From: Peribacillus faecalis
GTDB taxonomy: Bacteria; Bacillota; Bacilli; Bacillales; DSM-1321
NCBI RefSeq assembly: GCF_014712675.1
Contig: NZ_JACXSI010000018.1
Coordinates: forward strand, 1 to 64,000
Direction of reading: 5' to 3'
Length of the DNA: 64,000 nt
Position numbers and translations under genes: made by a program. The notes below the pieces were generated by a model. It was not told the origin of the DNA and searched no databases. It worked only from the letters and a program-made list of their open reading frames with translations. Positions 1 to 7,880 of this stretch are shown in pieces. Each line of letters opens with the position of its first letter. The first letter of the stretch is position 1.

Positions 1-135
1 TACTGATGTATTGTCCTTTTAAGCTGGCCAGCCATTTAGGACACTTTTATCATATCAAGAGGTCTTTTTGTGCTCAAACCTCGTATTCATTCATTACAGG
101 AATGCTGCCCCTTTAGTTCAATAAGATGTTCAACA

Positions 136-170
136 TAAAAAGGTATCATCCCTTATTGGAACAATGCCCC
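136..170 (-). terminator. Terminator-type hairpin, copy 1 of a small repeat
   Basis: Read on the minus strand, an 11-bp imperfect stem with an AATAA loop is followed by TTTTT, 20 bp after the stop of the membrane protein at 192. The same layout recurs at 655 and 2498, and the flanking AACTAAAGGGGCAG-like block recurs near 3450. It probably ends transcription of the small gene. Confidence 0.6.
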
Positions 171-191
171 TGCAAACTCAAAATTTTCAAA

Positions 192-563
192 CTACGGAGC
201 AAATTCGGTTTGACCAGTAAACAATAAGATAATCGCTATTATCCAGAATATAAAGAAAGACGAAGAAAGGATTAGAGATATGATGGAAATGGCCTTTTTC
301 TCAGTTTTTTTCGATATCCCCAATAAAGATAAAAAGATACCTATACCCGTAAGAAGCATTGTCACATAATCCCCAGCCGAATTCCCGATATTTGCTATTC
401 TTGTCGCTGGTACAAAAACAATAAAGAAGCAAATTACCCCAACGATTAGAGAAATATAACTAAGAATGCCATATTTCTTTGGTACAGCAGTTTGGATTTC
501 CAAAGATACACGCCCTTTCGAATATATATTGTCTGTCAGTACATCATAATTATTTTTCGACAC
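192..563 (-). CDS. Small multi-pass membrane protein of unknown function
   Basis: This 123-residue protein has a polar N-terminus of about 30 residues, then three hydrophobic segments at roughly 34-53, 66-83 and 92-117. A short KKTEKK stretch between the second and third is a probable cytoplasmic loop. The start is GTG, preceded by AAGGA at a rather long spacing. Its layout resembles the 99-residue protein at 1796 (a GILS motif, a hydrophobic hairpin, a lysine-rich loop and a last helix), so the two may be distant relatives. No catalytic motif is visible and I do not recognise a named family. A hairpin terminator follows directly. Confidence 0.6.
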   Translation of the reverse strand: MSKNNYDVLTDNIYSKGRVSLEIQTAVPKKYGILSYISLIVGVICFFIVFVPATRIANIGNSAGDYVTMLLTGIGIFLSLLGISKKTEKKAISIISLILSSSFFIFWIIAIILLFTGQTEFAP

Positions 564-1009
564 ATTATGTTAAAATCCTTCTTCCGCAACACTGGCCCGA
601 TAGCTGCATAACAAAAAAGAGCTGATCTACAGCCCTTTGTATTACAGTTCACATAAAAAGGCGTTAATCCTTTCTGGATCAACGCCCCTATGGACATATT
701 AAATCAGATTATATCTTGTTGATTTCTTGTTCAATTGCTCTTTTTACAATCAAATTCGTAAGTAGTCATTTCTGTTTGGCTCTTTTAGAGAAGTGGGGTA
801 TCAAGCTATGCTTGAAACTGCTCAATTGTAAAATAAGTTAAACAAGAAAACCGGATGGTGCGTGCACGAGAAACTCAAAATTCTTTGACCAACATAGGAA
901 AAGGCCCCTTACCTAAAAGAAGCCTTTACCCATACAATCCTGCCAGTCATTGTGGAACATCCTATGAAACGAGAAAAAACGGGTGGTGACAGGCACATAA
1001 AACGCTCTA
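564..1009. other. Intergenic region with one repeat hairpin
   Basis: No convincing gene is present. It contains the second copy of the small repeat hairpin (655-688) and, near 982-996, a GGTGGTGACAGGCAC motif whose near-copy lies at 1429-1444 on the other side of the VOC gene. The rest is unremarkable AT-rich sequence. Confidence 0.5.
655..688 (-). terminator. Terminator-type hairpin, copy 2 of a small repeat
   Basis: On the minus strand an 11-bp arm pairs with only one mismatch (GGCGTTGATCC with GGATTAACGCC) around a 5-nt loop and is followed by TTTTT. No gene ends immediately upstream on that strand; the VOC gene ends 320 bp away. It therefore looks like a dispersed element rather than a dedicated terminator. 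Confidence 0.6.
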
Positions 1010-1396
1010 TCAACTCTCATATAGTTCGATTGGCAAACCATCTGGGTCAGCAAAAAACGTAAACTTCTTATCCGTAAACGGATCAATTCGAATCTCCTCT
1101 ACGGATACAGCTTGTTGTTCCAAATAGGACACAGCTTCTTGTATATCCGGCACAGCAAAGGCCAGATGCCTTAACCCTGCTGCTTCGGGGTTACTTGGAC
1201 GTACAGTTGGATCTGGGAAAGAGAACAATTCTATTTGGTAGTTTCCATTCACCTCTAAATCCAACTTATAGGAATCCCTTTCTTCCCGATAAACTTCTCG
1301 AACCGGCTTCAAACCAAGTACATCGGTATAAAACTTTTTCGATTTCTCATAATCCGAACAAATAATGGCGATATGATGAATACCTAATAAATTCAT
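1010..1396 (-). CDS. VOC-fold (glyoxalase-like) metalloprotein, YaeR type
   Basis: This 128-residue single-domain vicinal-oxygen-chelate protein begins with the HHIAI motif. The probable metal ligands of the fold are all present: H8, E56 (QIELF), H77 (RHLAF) and E124 (PIELYE). It resembles the SMU1112c/YaeR group of lactoylglutathione-lyase relatives. Bacillaceae generally use bacillithiol rather than glutathione, so the true substrate is uncertain. The start is supported by AGGGAG upstream. It stands alone with no operon partner and is flanked by two near-copies of a GGTGACAGRCAC motif. Family assignment is firm; the reaction is not. Confidence 0.85.
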   Translation of the reverse strand: MNLLGIHHIAIICSDYEKSKKFYTDVLGLKPVREVYREERDSYKLDLEVNGNYQIELFSFPDPTVRPSNPEAAGLRHLAFAVPDIQEAVSYLEQQAVSVEEIRIDPFTDKKFTFFADPDGLPIELYES

Positions 1397-1795
1397 TTAG
1401 CTTCTCCCTTCTATATTGTACGAATCTCTGGTGACAGACACAGGAAAATATCATGTAAAATCTCATCAAGCATTAACTGTTATTTTTATTCTAGCATTTA
1501 CATTACTAAAGTGGTCAACTATTATTTTGCACTATACACATCTCTAACAACAAAAAAACCTTTGTAGTGCACGCCCTGGAAAAACAACACCTACAAAAGG
1601 TCTCTGGTATTGGAATATATCTTCCTAACTAGGATAACAAGAGCCATTCATAAAGACAATGTGATCGGTTTCAATGGCCAAATCCTCCTTCAACGATTTA
1701 ATCGGAGGTATCGGATTTGTTTAATAATGAAAAAGGATATATGAACCACACCATAGAATTAATAGAGAAACAGCTTTATAAAGGGGCGATGGCTT
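1397..1795. other. Intergenic region, about 400 bp, no gene seen
   Basis: It holds the promoter side of the VOC gene and, near 1552-1602, an imperfect inverted repeat (AACCTTTGTAG paired with CTACAAAAGGT) that could terminate transcription. I found no supported reading frame. An AAGGGG ribosome site at about 1780 belongs to the gene starting at 1796. Confidence 0.4.
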
Positions 1796-2095
1796 TTGAA
1801 TAAGCCTAAAGTAGGAACAACTTTAGGGATTTTATCTATCTTGCCTCTGATAATAAGTATAAATTTTTTCTTTATAGAAAGAGGTCCAAATGCTGATATT
1901 TACGCTATAATAACCATTTTCAGTGTTTTATCAATTATAGGTATTCTACTTTCGATACTTTCTATAATCTATTTATGGATGTCAAAAGAACACAAAAGCA
2001 AATTATTAATTGGTTTGGTCGGGCTAATAGCCAATTTATTGGTTTTAGTTTTTACTTTTTTCTTATTATTAGCTATGGGAATCGGCGAACCCTAA
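1796..2095 (+). CDS. Small three-helix membrane protein of unknown function
   Basis: This 99-residue, very hydrophobic protein has helices near 8-27, 36-63 and 70-95, with a KEHKSK loop before the last one and a GEP tail. It starts at TTG, with AAGGGG about ten bases upstream; the ATG a few bases earlier is out of frame and stops at once. The general plan resembles the 123-residue protein at 192. No enzyme motif is seen. It is convergent with the next gene, and nothing in the surroundings suggests a role. Confidence 0.6.
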   Translation: MNKPKVGTTLGILSILPLIISINFFFIERGPNADIYAIITIFSVLSIIGILLSILSIIYLWMSKEHKSKLLIGLVGLIANLLVLVFTFFLLLAMGIGEP

Positions 2096-2142
2096 TTATT
2101 TTAAATCGGTAAGTTATGTTTCAAGTATTCGCTGTGTTGTTT

Positions 2143-2442
2143 TTACTTATTTCTATTATTACGTTGTGATGAACCTTTCACATTGCATATTATTGTTTGG
2201 ATGATAATCAGAATAAGGGCGATGATACCATACAAAAGGGTTCCCGCCACCTGACTAATTCCATCAACGGCTATATGGAAAAACCATAAATAAGAATATA
2301 CGAGAAAAATGACCGTGTTTAGTAGCAGAAAGAAGATAAAATTTTTTGACCTTCTACTTTTAATTCGATACAGAATAAAGAAAACGCCAATGAATACCCA
2401 AATACCGAGTGAACTAAAGAAAAATAAGGTATCAGACACCAC
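2143..2442 (-). CDS. Small membrane protein of unknown function
   Basis: This protein of about 99 residues has three hydrophobic segments (about 8-25, 34-54 and 62-87) and basic loops and tail (RIKSRRSKN and QRNNRNK). Two consecutive GTG codons open the frame. GGGAGG lies 4 bases before the first and 7 before the second, so the second (2439) may be the true start. No family is recognised. It lies beside other small membrane proteins, and the repeat hairpin at 2498 separates it from amj. Confidence 0.6.
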   Translation of the reverse strand: MVSDTLFFFSSLGIWVFIGVFFILYRIKSRRSKNFIFFLLLNTVIFLVYSYLWFFHIAVDGISQVAGTLLYGIIALILIIIQTIICNVKGSSQRNNRNK

Positions 2443-2497
2443 GAAACCTCCCTATTATATAACTAAACTGCCCTGTTTGTGGGATAAAGACTTAAGC

Positions 2498-2531
2498 AAA
2501 AAAGCGTTAATCCTTCTTGGTTCAACGCCCC
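2498..2531 (-). terminator. Terminator-type hairpin, copy 3 of a small repeat
   Basis: Minus-strand GCGTTGAACC pairs with GGATTAACGC and is followed by TTTTTT, 30 bp past the amj stop codon. It probably terminates amj. It shares its stem sequence with the copies at 136 and 655. Confidence 0.65.
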
Positions 2532-2560
2532 ATTTTGTGCAACAAGAATAACTTAAATTA

Positions 2561-3376
2561 TTAAACAATAAATTTAGTGAACCAAGCGATGTATTTAGCT
2601 CCGGGAATAAAGAATAATTGTGCTAATATCGTTCCTAAGAATCGAGAGGTAATCATCATTAGTGATACACTCTTTAGTTTTTGATAACTCCCTTTTTGAT
2701 TTATCACATCATCTGCAAGAATAGAAACCTTTGGATCAATAAAAATAATTAGTAAGATTGTAGCTATCCCATTTACAAGACCTGAAGCCATTACAGCAGT
2801 TGTTGCTCTTTCAGGTACGATTAAAGCAGCATATAAAGCAGATAATACGCCAATTGTATAGATCGCTGTTATTATCGTATTAATTAAGAATAACTTTATT
2901 GGAATGTCTCGCCAGTTAATATCCTGCAAATAAGACCATTTCGGGAAATGAATGTGTTTTACTCCACGCTTCATATATTCGAAAGTTAATCCTTTTTTAA
3001 TCAAAGATGGTATAGAACCTCTTTCTTCAGATAAATGAATGATAGCCCTTGAAAATAACGCAATAAAAGTTGGAAGTAAAAATATTCCAAATATTGTTCC
3101 AATAGTAGCAGAACCAATAATAACCCTATATTGGCTTTCTACAAACTCCAAAGTATTTTCATTAGGTGCATTATCAATTAGACTCCCTGTAAAAGGTTGT
3201 TGCATCATATTCGCTAATCTAGAAACCATAACCATTATATTAAATAACGATAAGGCTGAAGCTAATAACCTTACTCTGGCACCAGATAGCCTGACTGCAT
3301 ATGCAAGTGTTTCTATAGAATGAATAATAAGTATAAATAATGATATTAGTAGCAATTGTTCTGTGAAAAGACCCAT
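2561..3376 (-). CDS. amj: Lipid II flippase Amj (DUF2837, YdaH family)
   Basis: Amj (alternate to MurJ) moves the peptidoglycan precursor lipid II across the cytoplasmic membrane; in B. subtilis it can replace MurJ. The 271-residue protein has about six hydrophobic segments. It carries the family's N-terminal signature, an IETLAYAVRLSGAR stretch followed by SALSLFNI and RLANMMQQPFTG. The start ATG has AGGAGAA upstream, and the length matches the family. In B. subtilis ydaH is induced by envelope stress through sigma-M; no clear sigma-M promoter was identified here. The gene stands alone and ends at a repeat-type hairpin. Confidence 0.9.
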   Translation of the reverse strand: MGLFTEQLLLISLFILIIHSIETLAYAVRLSGARVRLLASALSLFNIMVMVSRLANMMQQPFTGSLIDNAPNENTLEFVESQYRVIIGSATIGTIFGIFLLPTFIALFSRAIIHLSEERGSIPSLIKKGLTFEYMKRGVKHIHFPKWSYLQDINWRDIPIKLFLINTIITAIYTIGVLSALYAALIVPERATTAVMASGLVNGIATILLIIFIDPKVSILADDVINQKGSYQKLKSVSLMMITSRFLGTILAQLFFIPGAKYIAWFTKFIV

Positions 3377-3769
3377 AATCTATTCTCCTGTATAAAGTTT
3401 TCTATATTATAACACTCATTCCGATATTTGTTATTCTACTAACCTGCCCTTTAGTTGAATAAGCTTAGACAGGATTTAACCTTATTAAATATTTTATTAT
3501 GTTCCTTCGTATTCCTTTTCGTTTAATCATCTATGGTTTTCACAAGCCAATTTGCAAACTGACAATAGCTATTGTCACGGTGTTAAAAAACAAGCTAATT
3601 TCTATGCCAATTAATAAAGCAAAAGAGGCGTTGTTTTCATATAAATCTTTTTATATCAAAGAGAAACCGCACCGATATTTCGGTGCGATTTACATTGTTA
3701 ATTTTTGTGTTATACGGCTTGTTATTTCTGTTTTTCTCCCTCAAAAGAGAACCCGTTAAGCTCTTTTTT
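3377..3769. other. Intergenic region with one strong hairpin
   Basis: A plus-strand open frame at 3499-3759 lacks a ribosome site and protein-like composition, and I reject it. A hairpin with 7-bp arms, GCACCGA paired with TCGGTGC, lies at 3666-3690; on the minus strand it precedes GGTTTCTC and may end the acyl-CoA synthetase transcript. A scrap of the small repeat (TTCAACTAAAGGGCAG on the minus strand) lies near 3450. Confidence 0.5.
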
Positions 3770-5182
3770 CTATCTTTTAGTTGTATGCTTTTGCCTTAAT
3801 GGTCCTTTTAATATCTTTCCGGTAGCTGTCTTAGGCAAACTATCAATAAATCGATATATTCTCGGTGTTTTGTAGCTGGCTATTTTCTCACGACAATAAT
3901 CAGATAATACCTGTTCTTCCAGCTCATTCTTCACGACAACATACGCAACAATTTCTTCACCGAAAAGATCATCCGGCTCCCCGATTACTGCGCATTCAAC
4001 TACATCCGGATGACTGTACAGCACTTCTTCAATTTCTCTCGGATAAACATTATAACCACCCCGTATAATCATATCTTTTTTTCGGTCGACGATAAATACA
4101 TTCCCTTGCTGATCCTGGTATCCGAGATCTCCTGTATATACCCAGCCTTCCCGAATGGTTGCAGCTGTTTCTTCCGGTTTTCCGTAATAACCCTTCATCA
4201 CATTTCTTCCCCTAAAAATAATCTCTCCCACTTCTCCTCGCGGAACATCGCGATTATCAGCCGTGACGATTCGCAGCTCAACCCCTTCTATAGGCGGTCC
4301 TACTGATCCGACAACCTTCTCGCCGTCTACCGGCTGACTCGTAATCATGATTGTAGCTTCCGTCTGGCCGTAAGCCTCCAATATTTCCACACCGATATTT
4401 TTTCGTATTCTATCTATAATCTCTACCGGAATGCTTGCACCTCCCGAACCGAAAATACGAAGTGACGAATAATCATATTCTTTCAATTTAGGAGAATGAA
4501 CAAACATCGTAAACATTGTCGGCACACCGATAAAGACAGTTATTCTCTCTCTTTCAATCATTTCTAAAATAGCTTCGGGAACAAACCTCACTTCCAAATA
4601 AATCGTTGCTCCTTTATAAAATGGGCACCACATGCCCGCCATTTTAGCCATTGCATGAAAAAGCGGCAAAACAACTGCAACTTTGTCGGACTCAACTGTT
4701 CCATTTGTCGCCGTCATAGCATCCGTCATCCAGGCAATATTATCATGTGTAATCATTGCCCCTTTCGGCTGCCCGGTCGTTCCTGACGTGTATAAAATTT
4801 GCGCTGTATCGTCTTCGCTTCTTTCCGTCAGATTCGTAATCGGCTCAAACTGAAGCAACCCCATCCATTGACAATTTTCCTTGCCGGGTCCGCTTGATGC
4901 GATAAAAATTTCTGTCGTTCTCAAATCTGCTTTCGCCTTCTCAACAACCTCTGCTCCTACAAAATCATACAAAATCGCACTGCACTGCGCATCATTCAAA
5001 ACATAAGTTAATTCTTTTTCTTTAAATGTAGGGTTGATTGGAACAACCGTTGCTCCGATAGCTAAAAGCGCATAATAAGAAATAATATATTGCGGACTGT
5101 TGATCATCATAAGCGCTACATTGCTGTCTTTTTCAATTCCTGCATACTTTAATCCATTTGCTGCTCTTAATATTCGCTCCAT
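3770..5182 (-). CDS. Acyl-CoA synthetase (AMP-forming), 5'-truncated
   Basis: This is an ANL-superfamily ligase that would activate a fatty acid to acyl-AMP and then acyl-CoA. Visible motifs are the P-loop YTSGTTGQPKGA, AYGQTE, the YTGDLG adenine-site motif, the RGGYNVYPREIE hinge and a C-terminal catalytic lysine in PKTATGKILK. Family members are usually about 500 residues; this starts at residue 38 or so of the usual fold. Upstream of the first ATG the frame stays open for 16 more codons that still read like family sequence (HSYKQL) but contain no start codon. They then hit TAG inside the terminator of the upstream gene. There is no ribosome site before the ATG. I infer that the 5' end was deleted and the product is probably inactive or unexpressed. 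Confidence 0.85.
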   Translation of the reverse strand: MERILRAANGLKYAGIEKDSNVALMMINSPQYIISYYALLAIGATVVPINPTFKEKELTYVLNDAQCSAILYDFVGAEVVEKAKADLRTTEIFIASSGPGKENCQWMGLLQFEPITNLTERSEDDTAQILYTSGTTGQPKGAMITHDNIAWMTDAMTATNGTVESDKVAVVLPLFHAMAKMAGMWCPFYKGATIYLEVRFVPEAILEMIERERITVFIGVPTMFTMFVHSPKLKEYDYSSLRIFGSGGASIPVEIIDRIRKNIGVEILEAYGQTEATIMITSQPVDGEKVVGSVGPPIEGVELRIVTADNRDVPRGEVGEIIFRGRNVMKGYYGKPEETAATIREGWVYTGDLGYQDQQGNVFIVDRKKDMIIRGGYNVYPREIEEVLYSHPDVVECAVIGEPDDLFGEEIVAYVVVKNELEEQVLSDYCREKIASYKTPRIYRFIDSLPKTATGKILKGPLRQKHTTKR

Positions 5183-5218
5183 TAATTGTTTATAACTGTG
5201 ATTTGATTTTAAAGTAAA

Positions 5219-5246
5219 AAAGAACCGGCACTATAACCGGTCCTTT
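5219..5246 (-). terminator. Terminator of the 5279 gene
   Basis: Minus-strand GGACCGG pairs with CCGGTTC around an 8-nt loop and is followed by TTTTTT. It lies just after the 100-residue protein gene. The truncated acyl-CoA synthetase frame runs into it, so it marks the deletion junction. Confidence 0.75.
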
Positions 5247-5278
5247 CTTAAAATGATTATTCTATTAGAAAAAATAGA

Positions 5279-5581
5279 TTACCATTCATATTGAGGTAAT
5301 TCTTCAATAACATCTGCTTCACGGGCAATCATCATCCATGGGCAATGATGAGTTACCGCATAATTGTACACATCGAAAAATTCAACCGGGATTGATTGGC
5401 CGCTTTTAATTTCATCAGTAAATACTCGTTCATTTACCGGAATAAACCAACCATCTCCGGATTTTTCATAAACGCTGACATCCATTGTTCCTTTGTCAGA
5501 TAATTTCGCTTGTTCCTCTAGCCATTCCGCTGTTTGTTTAGAAATATTAGCTGTAGACACCGTTAAGATTTTTTCAATCAT
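5279..5581 (-). CDS. Hypothetical protein, 100 residues
   Basis: The start chosen is the ATG with TTGGAGGAATTAAA directly upstream, shorter than the longest open frame. The protein (MIEKILTVSTANISK onward) is soluble and acidic, with a tryptophan-rich C-terminal half (HHCPWMMIAREADVIEELPQYEW ends the chain in two pieces). It has no membrane segment and no obvious catalytic motif. It vaguely recalls the DUF5983 group (STAxxT and TAEWL near the N-terminus), but I am not sure of that. It is monocistronic, with its own terminator at 5219. Confidence 0.6.
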   Translation of the reverse strand: MIEKILTVSTANISKQTAEWLEEQAKLSDKGTMDVSVYEKSGDGWFIPVNERVFTDEIKSGQSIPVEFFDVYNYAVTHHCPWMMIAREADVIEELPQYEW

Positions 5582-5709
5582 TTTAATTCCTCCAATATCG
5601 TTTAGTTTGCAGTATGTAATGCAAAACAAAGACTAAATCTTTGCCTAATCTTTAAATACCCCTCTGCCTGCGATATTAACTGAGAATTTTTACTAATTTT
5701 AAATAAATA

Positions 5710-5755
5710 CAAAAAAGCAGTTTTACTGCACATAATGCAATAAACTGCTTTTTAA
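5710..5755 (-). terminator. Terminator of the SPFH/RHH operon
   Basis: An inverted repeat, AAAAAGCAGTTT paired with AAACTGCTTTTT, brackets a 20-base loop that itself contains TGCA-type pairs. It lies 2 bp after the stop of the ribbon-helix-helix gene, with a T run on the minus strand. Confidence 0.7.
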
Positions 5756-5756
5756 G

Positions 5757-5918
5757 TTATTCCTCATCCTTTTTCCAACGTCCTGCTTTTTTCACAGCAT
5801 CCTTCAATAAAATCTCAATTTGCGCATTAACGCTCCGCAATTCATCTTCTGCCCATTTCTCCAGTGCATCGTAAAGCTTCGGATCGATTCTTAGCGGGTA
5901 AGCTTTTCTTTTAGCCAT
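5757..5918 (-). CDS. Arc-like ribbon-helix-helix DNA-binding protein, 53 residues
   Basis: This short gene encodes a protein beginning [17 protein letters not shown] and ending [12 protein letters not shown] basic beta-strand (KAYPLRID), then helix A ([13 protein letters not shown]) and helix B ([17 protein letters not shown]) match the Arc/MetJ ribbon-helix-helix fold, with the SVNAQIE turn typical of Arc-like members. It starts 13 bp after the SPFH stop codon, so the two are cotranscribed. By analogy with other RHH proteins it probably binds an operator as a dimer of dimers. The TATCA-rich palindromic site upstream of the SPFH gene is the obvious candidate. Identity is secure; the target is inferred. 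Confidence 0.8.
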   Translation of the reverse strand: MAKRKAYPLRIDPKLYDALEKWAEDELRSVNAQIEILLKDAVKKAGRWKKDEE

Positions 5919-5931
5919 GTACTCTCAATCC

Positions 5932-6792
5932 TTAATGGATGGTGCCGCTGTTAATAACCGGCTGTGTTCCTTGATCAGAAACAATGGCGACCATCAAGTT
6001 ATTAACCATTTGCGCTTTCTTATCATCATCTAAATCTACAACATTTTGTTCCGCCAATTGCTCAATCGCGCTTTTTACCATACCAACCGCACCGTCGACA
6101 ATCACTTTTCGTGCTGATAATACAGCCTGTGCCTGCTGCCTTTGAAGCATAGCCGATGCGATTTCTGAAGAATAAGCAAGATGCATGATGCGTGCTTCAA
6201 TGACTTCAACGCCGGCAACCGCTAATCTGGTTTGCAAATCTTTTGCCAAAAATGCGGCAATTTCGTCGCTGTTTTTGCGCAATGACATTTCGTTATCTTT
6301 CTCAAAATGGTCGTAGGCATATTGGCTGGCAATATGACGAATACCTGTTTCACTTTGAATTTGCACAAAATTTTTATAGCCTTCTACATCGAATGTTGCT
6401 TTTGCAGAATCTTCAACTTTGTACACAACAACAGCTGCTATCTCGATTGGGTTCCCTTCTAAATCGTTTACTTTCAACTTGTCGCTGTTAAAGTTCACAA
6501 CTCGGAGCGACACCGTTGAACGCATTGTTAAAGGAACTGTTAACCAAAGCCCCTGCTCTCTAATGACACCAATGTACGTTCCGAAAAACGTGACAACCTT
6601 TGCTTCATTCGGCTGTACGATCGTCAAACCGGTCAAAGCAACAATACCAATTAACCCGGACAAAACAGCAACCGCAAGCGTTACAGCATTAAAATCCGTT
6701 AAAACAATGATATATGCGGCAATAACAATCAGTATAACAGCAGCAAGAATACCAAGGTAACCATTCAACTTAAATACCGACTTTTCACTCAA
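5932..6792 (-). CDS. SPFH/band-7 (stomatin-like) membrane protein
   Basis: This 286-residue protein has two N-terminal hydrophobic segments (about 9-31 and 37-58). An SPFH domain follows from about 60 (TIVQPNEAKVVTFFGTYIGV) to 210, then a helical stretch (SSEIASAMLQRQQAQAVLSARK) typical of prohibitin/stomatin relatives. Such proteins oligomerise at the membrane and organise microdomains or regulate proteases; no specific role can be read here. AGGAGGGC lies before the ATG. It is the first gene of a two-gene unit with the RHH protein. The unusual palindromic promoter site at 6807-6843 suggests regulation by that partner. Confidence 0.9.
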   Translation of the reverse strand: MSEKSVFKLNGYLGILAAVILIVIAAYIIVLTDFNAVTLAVAVLSGLIGIVALTGLTIVQPNEAKVVTFFGTYIGVIREQGLWLTVPLTMRSTVSLRVVNFNSDKLKVNDLEGNPIEIAAVVVYKVEDSAKATFDVEGYKNFVQIQSETGIRHIASQYAYDHFEKDNEMSLRKNSDEIAAFLAKDLQTRLAVAGVEVIEARIMHLAYSSEIASAMLQRQQAQAVLSARKVIVDGAVGMVKSAIEQLAEQNVVDLDDDKKAQMVNNLMVAIVSDQGTQPVINSGTIH

Positions 6793-6806
6793 TTTAAGCC
6801 CTCCTT

Positions 6807-6843
6807 ATATCAATGTGATATCACTATTATATCATATTGATAT
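6807..6843 (-). promoter_or_regulatory. Multi-palindromic TATCA operator upstream of the SPFH/RHH operon
   Basis: Within 37 bp are an outer inverted repeat ATATCAAT/ATTGATAT (6807-6814 and 6836-6843), a perfect 10-bp palindrome GTGATATCAC (6815-6824), and further TATCA half-sites. It sits 15-50 bp upstream of the SPFH start, over the likely promoter. Clustered half-sites are the usual binding target of RHH repressors, so autoregulation by the protein at 5757 is inferred. Confidence 0.6.
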
Positions 6844-6885
6844 GCAATATAAAGAAATTATTTCCACACCTTGAAACTTTTCCGT

Positions 6886-6915
6886 AAAAAATGAGCACCT
6901 TACAATTAGGTGCTC
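6886..6915 (-). terminator. Terminator of the MscS-type channel gene
   Basis: A perfect 8-bp stem, GAGCACCT paired with AGGTGCTC, with a 7-nt loop is followed by ATTTTTTA on the minus strand. It lies about 10 bp past the stop codon. Confidence 0.75.
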
Positions 6916-6923
6916 TAGCTGAC

Positions 6924-7808
6924 TTATGAAGAAAGATGCTGTTTTTGCGAGCTGTTTTCCACATTCACATACGTTTCCGCCATCTTGATTTTTTCCCGAT
7001 AAATCGTTTTCGCCAACAATTCTTTCGCTTCAAGAACAGCTGTTATGTAGTCGGTATCGTTGACAGTCGCTACAATCGATATTTTATAGCCTAACGGGCT
7101 GCTGTCCATCGAATGAAAGCCGTACACTTGGTACTTTTCTTCAAATTCATCTGTTTTTTCGTTTCTTTTTAAATAAGCATGGTGCTTTAAATTCAACTCA
7201 TCGCAAACGTTTATGAAAATCTCCTTTACACGGATCGGATCTTCATGGAAAGAAAAGATGACACTTTCGAAAATACGTCTTTTATATACTGAACCGTTCA
7301 CCATTTTCCGTATCTCACCATTAGAAATCGTCAATAGTTTTCCGTTCAGCAACCGTATTTTTGTAATTCGAAAACCAATTTCCTCTACCGTTCCTCCTTC
7401 AATCTCTCCGTTCAAATGGATAAAATCACCGGCCTTTATCGTTCCTTCAAACACCATAAATATGCCGCTTATAATATCATTTACAACTTTTTGCGCACCA
7501 AAACCGATTACAGCGGCGATAATCCCCCCGGCAAGAATGACTTCACTTAAATCTGCAAAAAACGGTTTGATTGCCGCAATTAAAATTATAATCGCCAATA
7601 CATAGTTAGAAGTGTTTTTATATAAACTTTTAATCGTCTCTTCTTTCTTTTCTTCTAGCAAACGAGAACGCTTGAAAAATTGGTTCAGCAAATAGCCGAT
7701 TACTTTAATCGCTAAATAAGTTGCTAATGAAGTTGTCCCAAGTGATATGACATATTCCGTTATCACGGTAAAATCAATATCGACGAATGGTTTTAAACTT
7801 TCAAACAT
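6924..7808 (-). CDS. MscS-family mechanosensitive channel
   Basis: This 294-residue protein has three N-terminal transmembrane segments (about 14-40, 68-85 and 88-118). The third is the pore-lining helix, glycine/alanine-rich with VILAGGIIAAVIGFGAQ, followed by FMVFEGTIKAGDFIHLNG, the start of the MscS beta domain. It would open under membrane tension and release solutes on hypo-osmotic shock. Its size is like B. subtilis YkuT and E. coli MscS. The promoter lies in the 70-bp gap after the ABC permease. No regulatory partner domain is fused. Confidence 0.9.
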   Translation of the reverse strand: MFESLKPFVDIDFTVITEYVISLGTTSLATYLAIKVIGYLLNQFFKRSRLLEEKKEETIKSLYKNTSNYVLAIIILIAAIKPFFADLSEVILAGGIIAAVIGFGAQKVVNDIISGIFMVFEGTIKAGDFIHLNGEIEGGTVEEIGFRITKIRLLNGKLLTISNGEIRKMVNGSVYKRRIFESVIFSFHEDPIRVKEIFINVCDELNLKHHAYLKRNEKTDEFEEKYQVYGFHSMDSSPLGYKISIVATVNDTDYITAVLEAKELLAKTIYREKIKMAETYVNVENSSQKQHLSS

Positions 7809-7880
7809 AAAAAAATCCCCCTTTATATAAGAGGATAACGATTTTTTGAAATTTTTCTATAAATAAGATTGAAATGGTAC

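Noticed and set aside
1-135. Possible transposase or IS end at the left edge
   Set aside because: The sequence contains no readable family motif and no inverted repeat partner within the window.
3499-3759. 86-codon plus-strand frame between amj and the acyl-CoA synthetase
   Set aside because: No ribosome site, an irregular composition, and it runs through a terminator hairpin.
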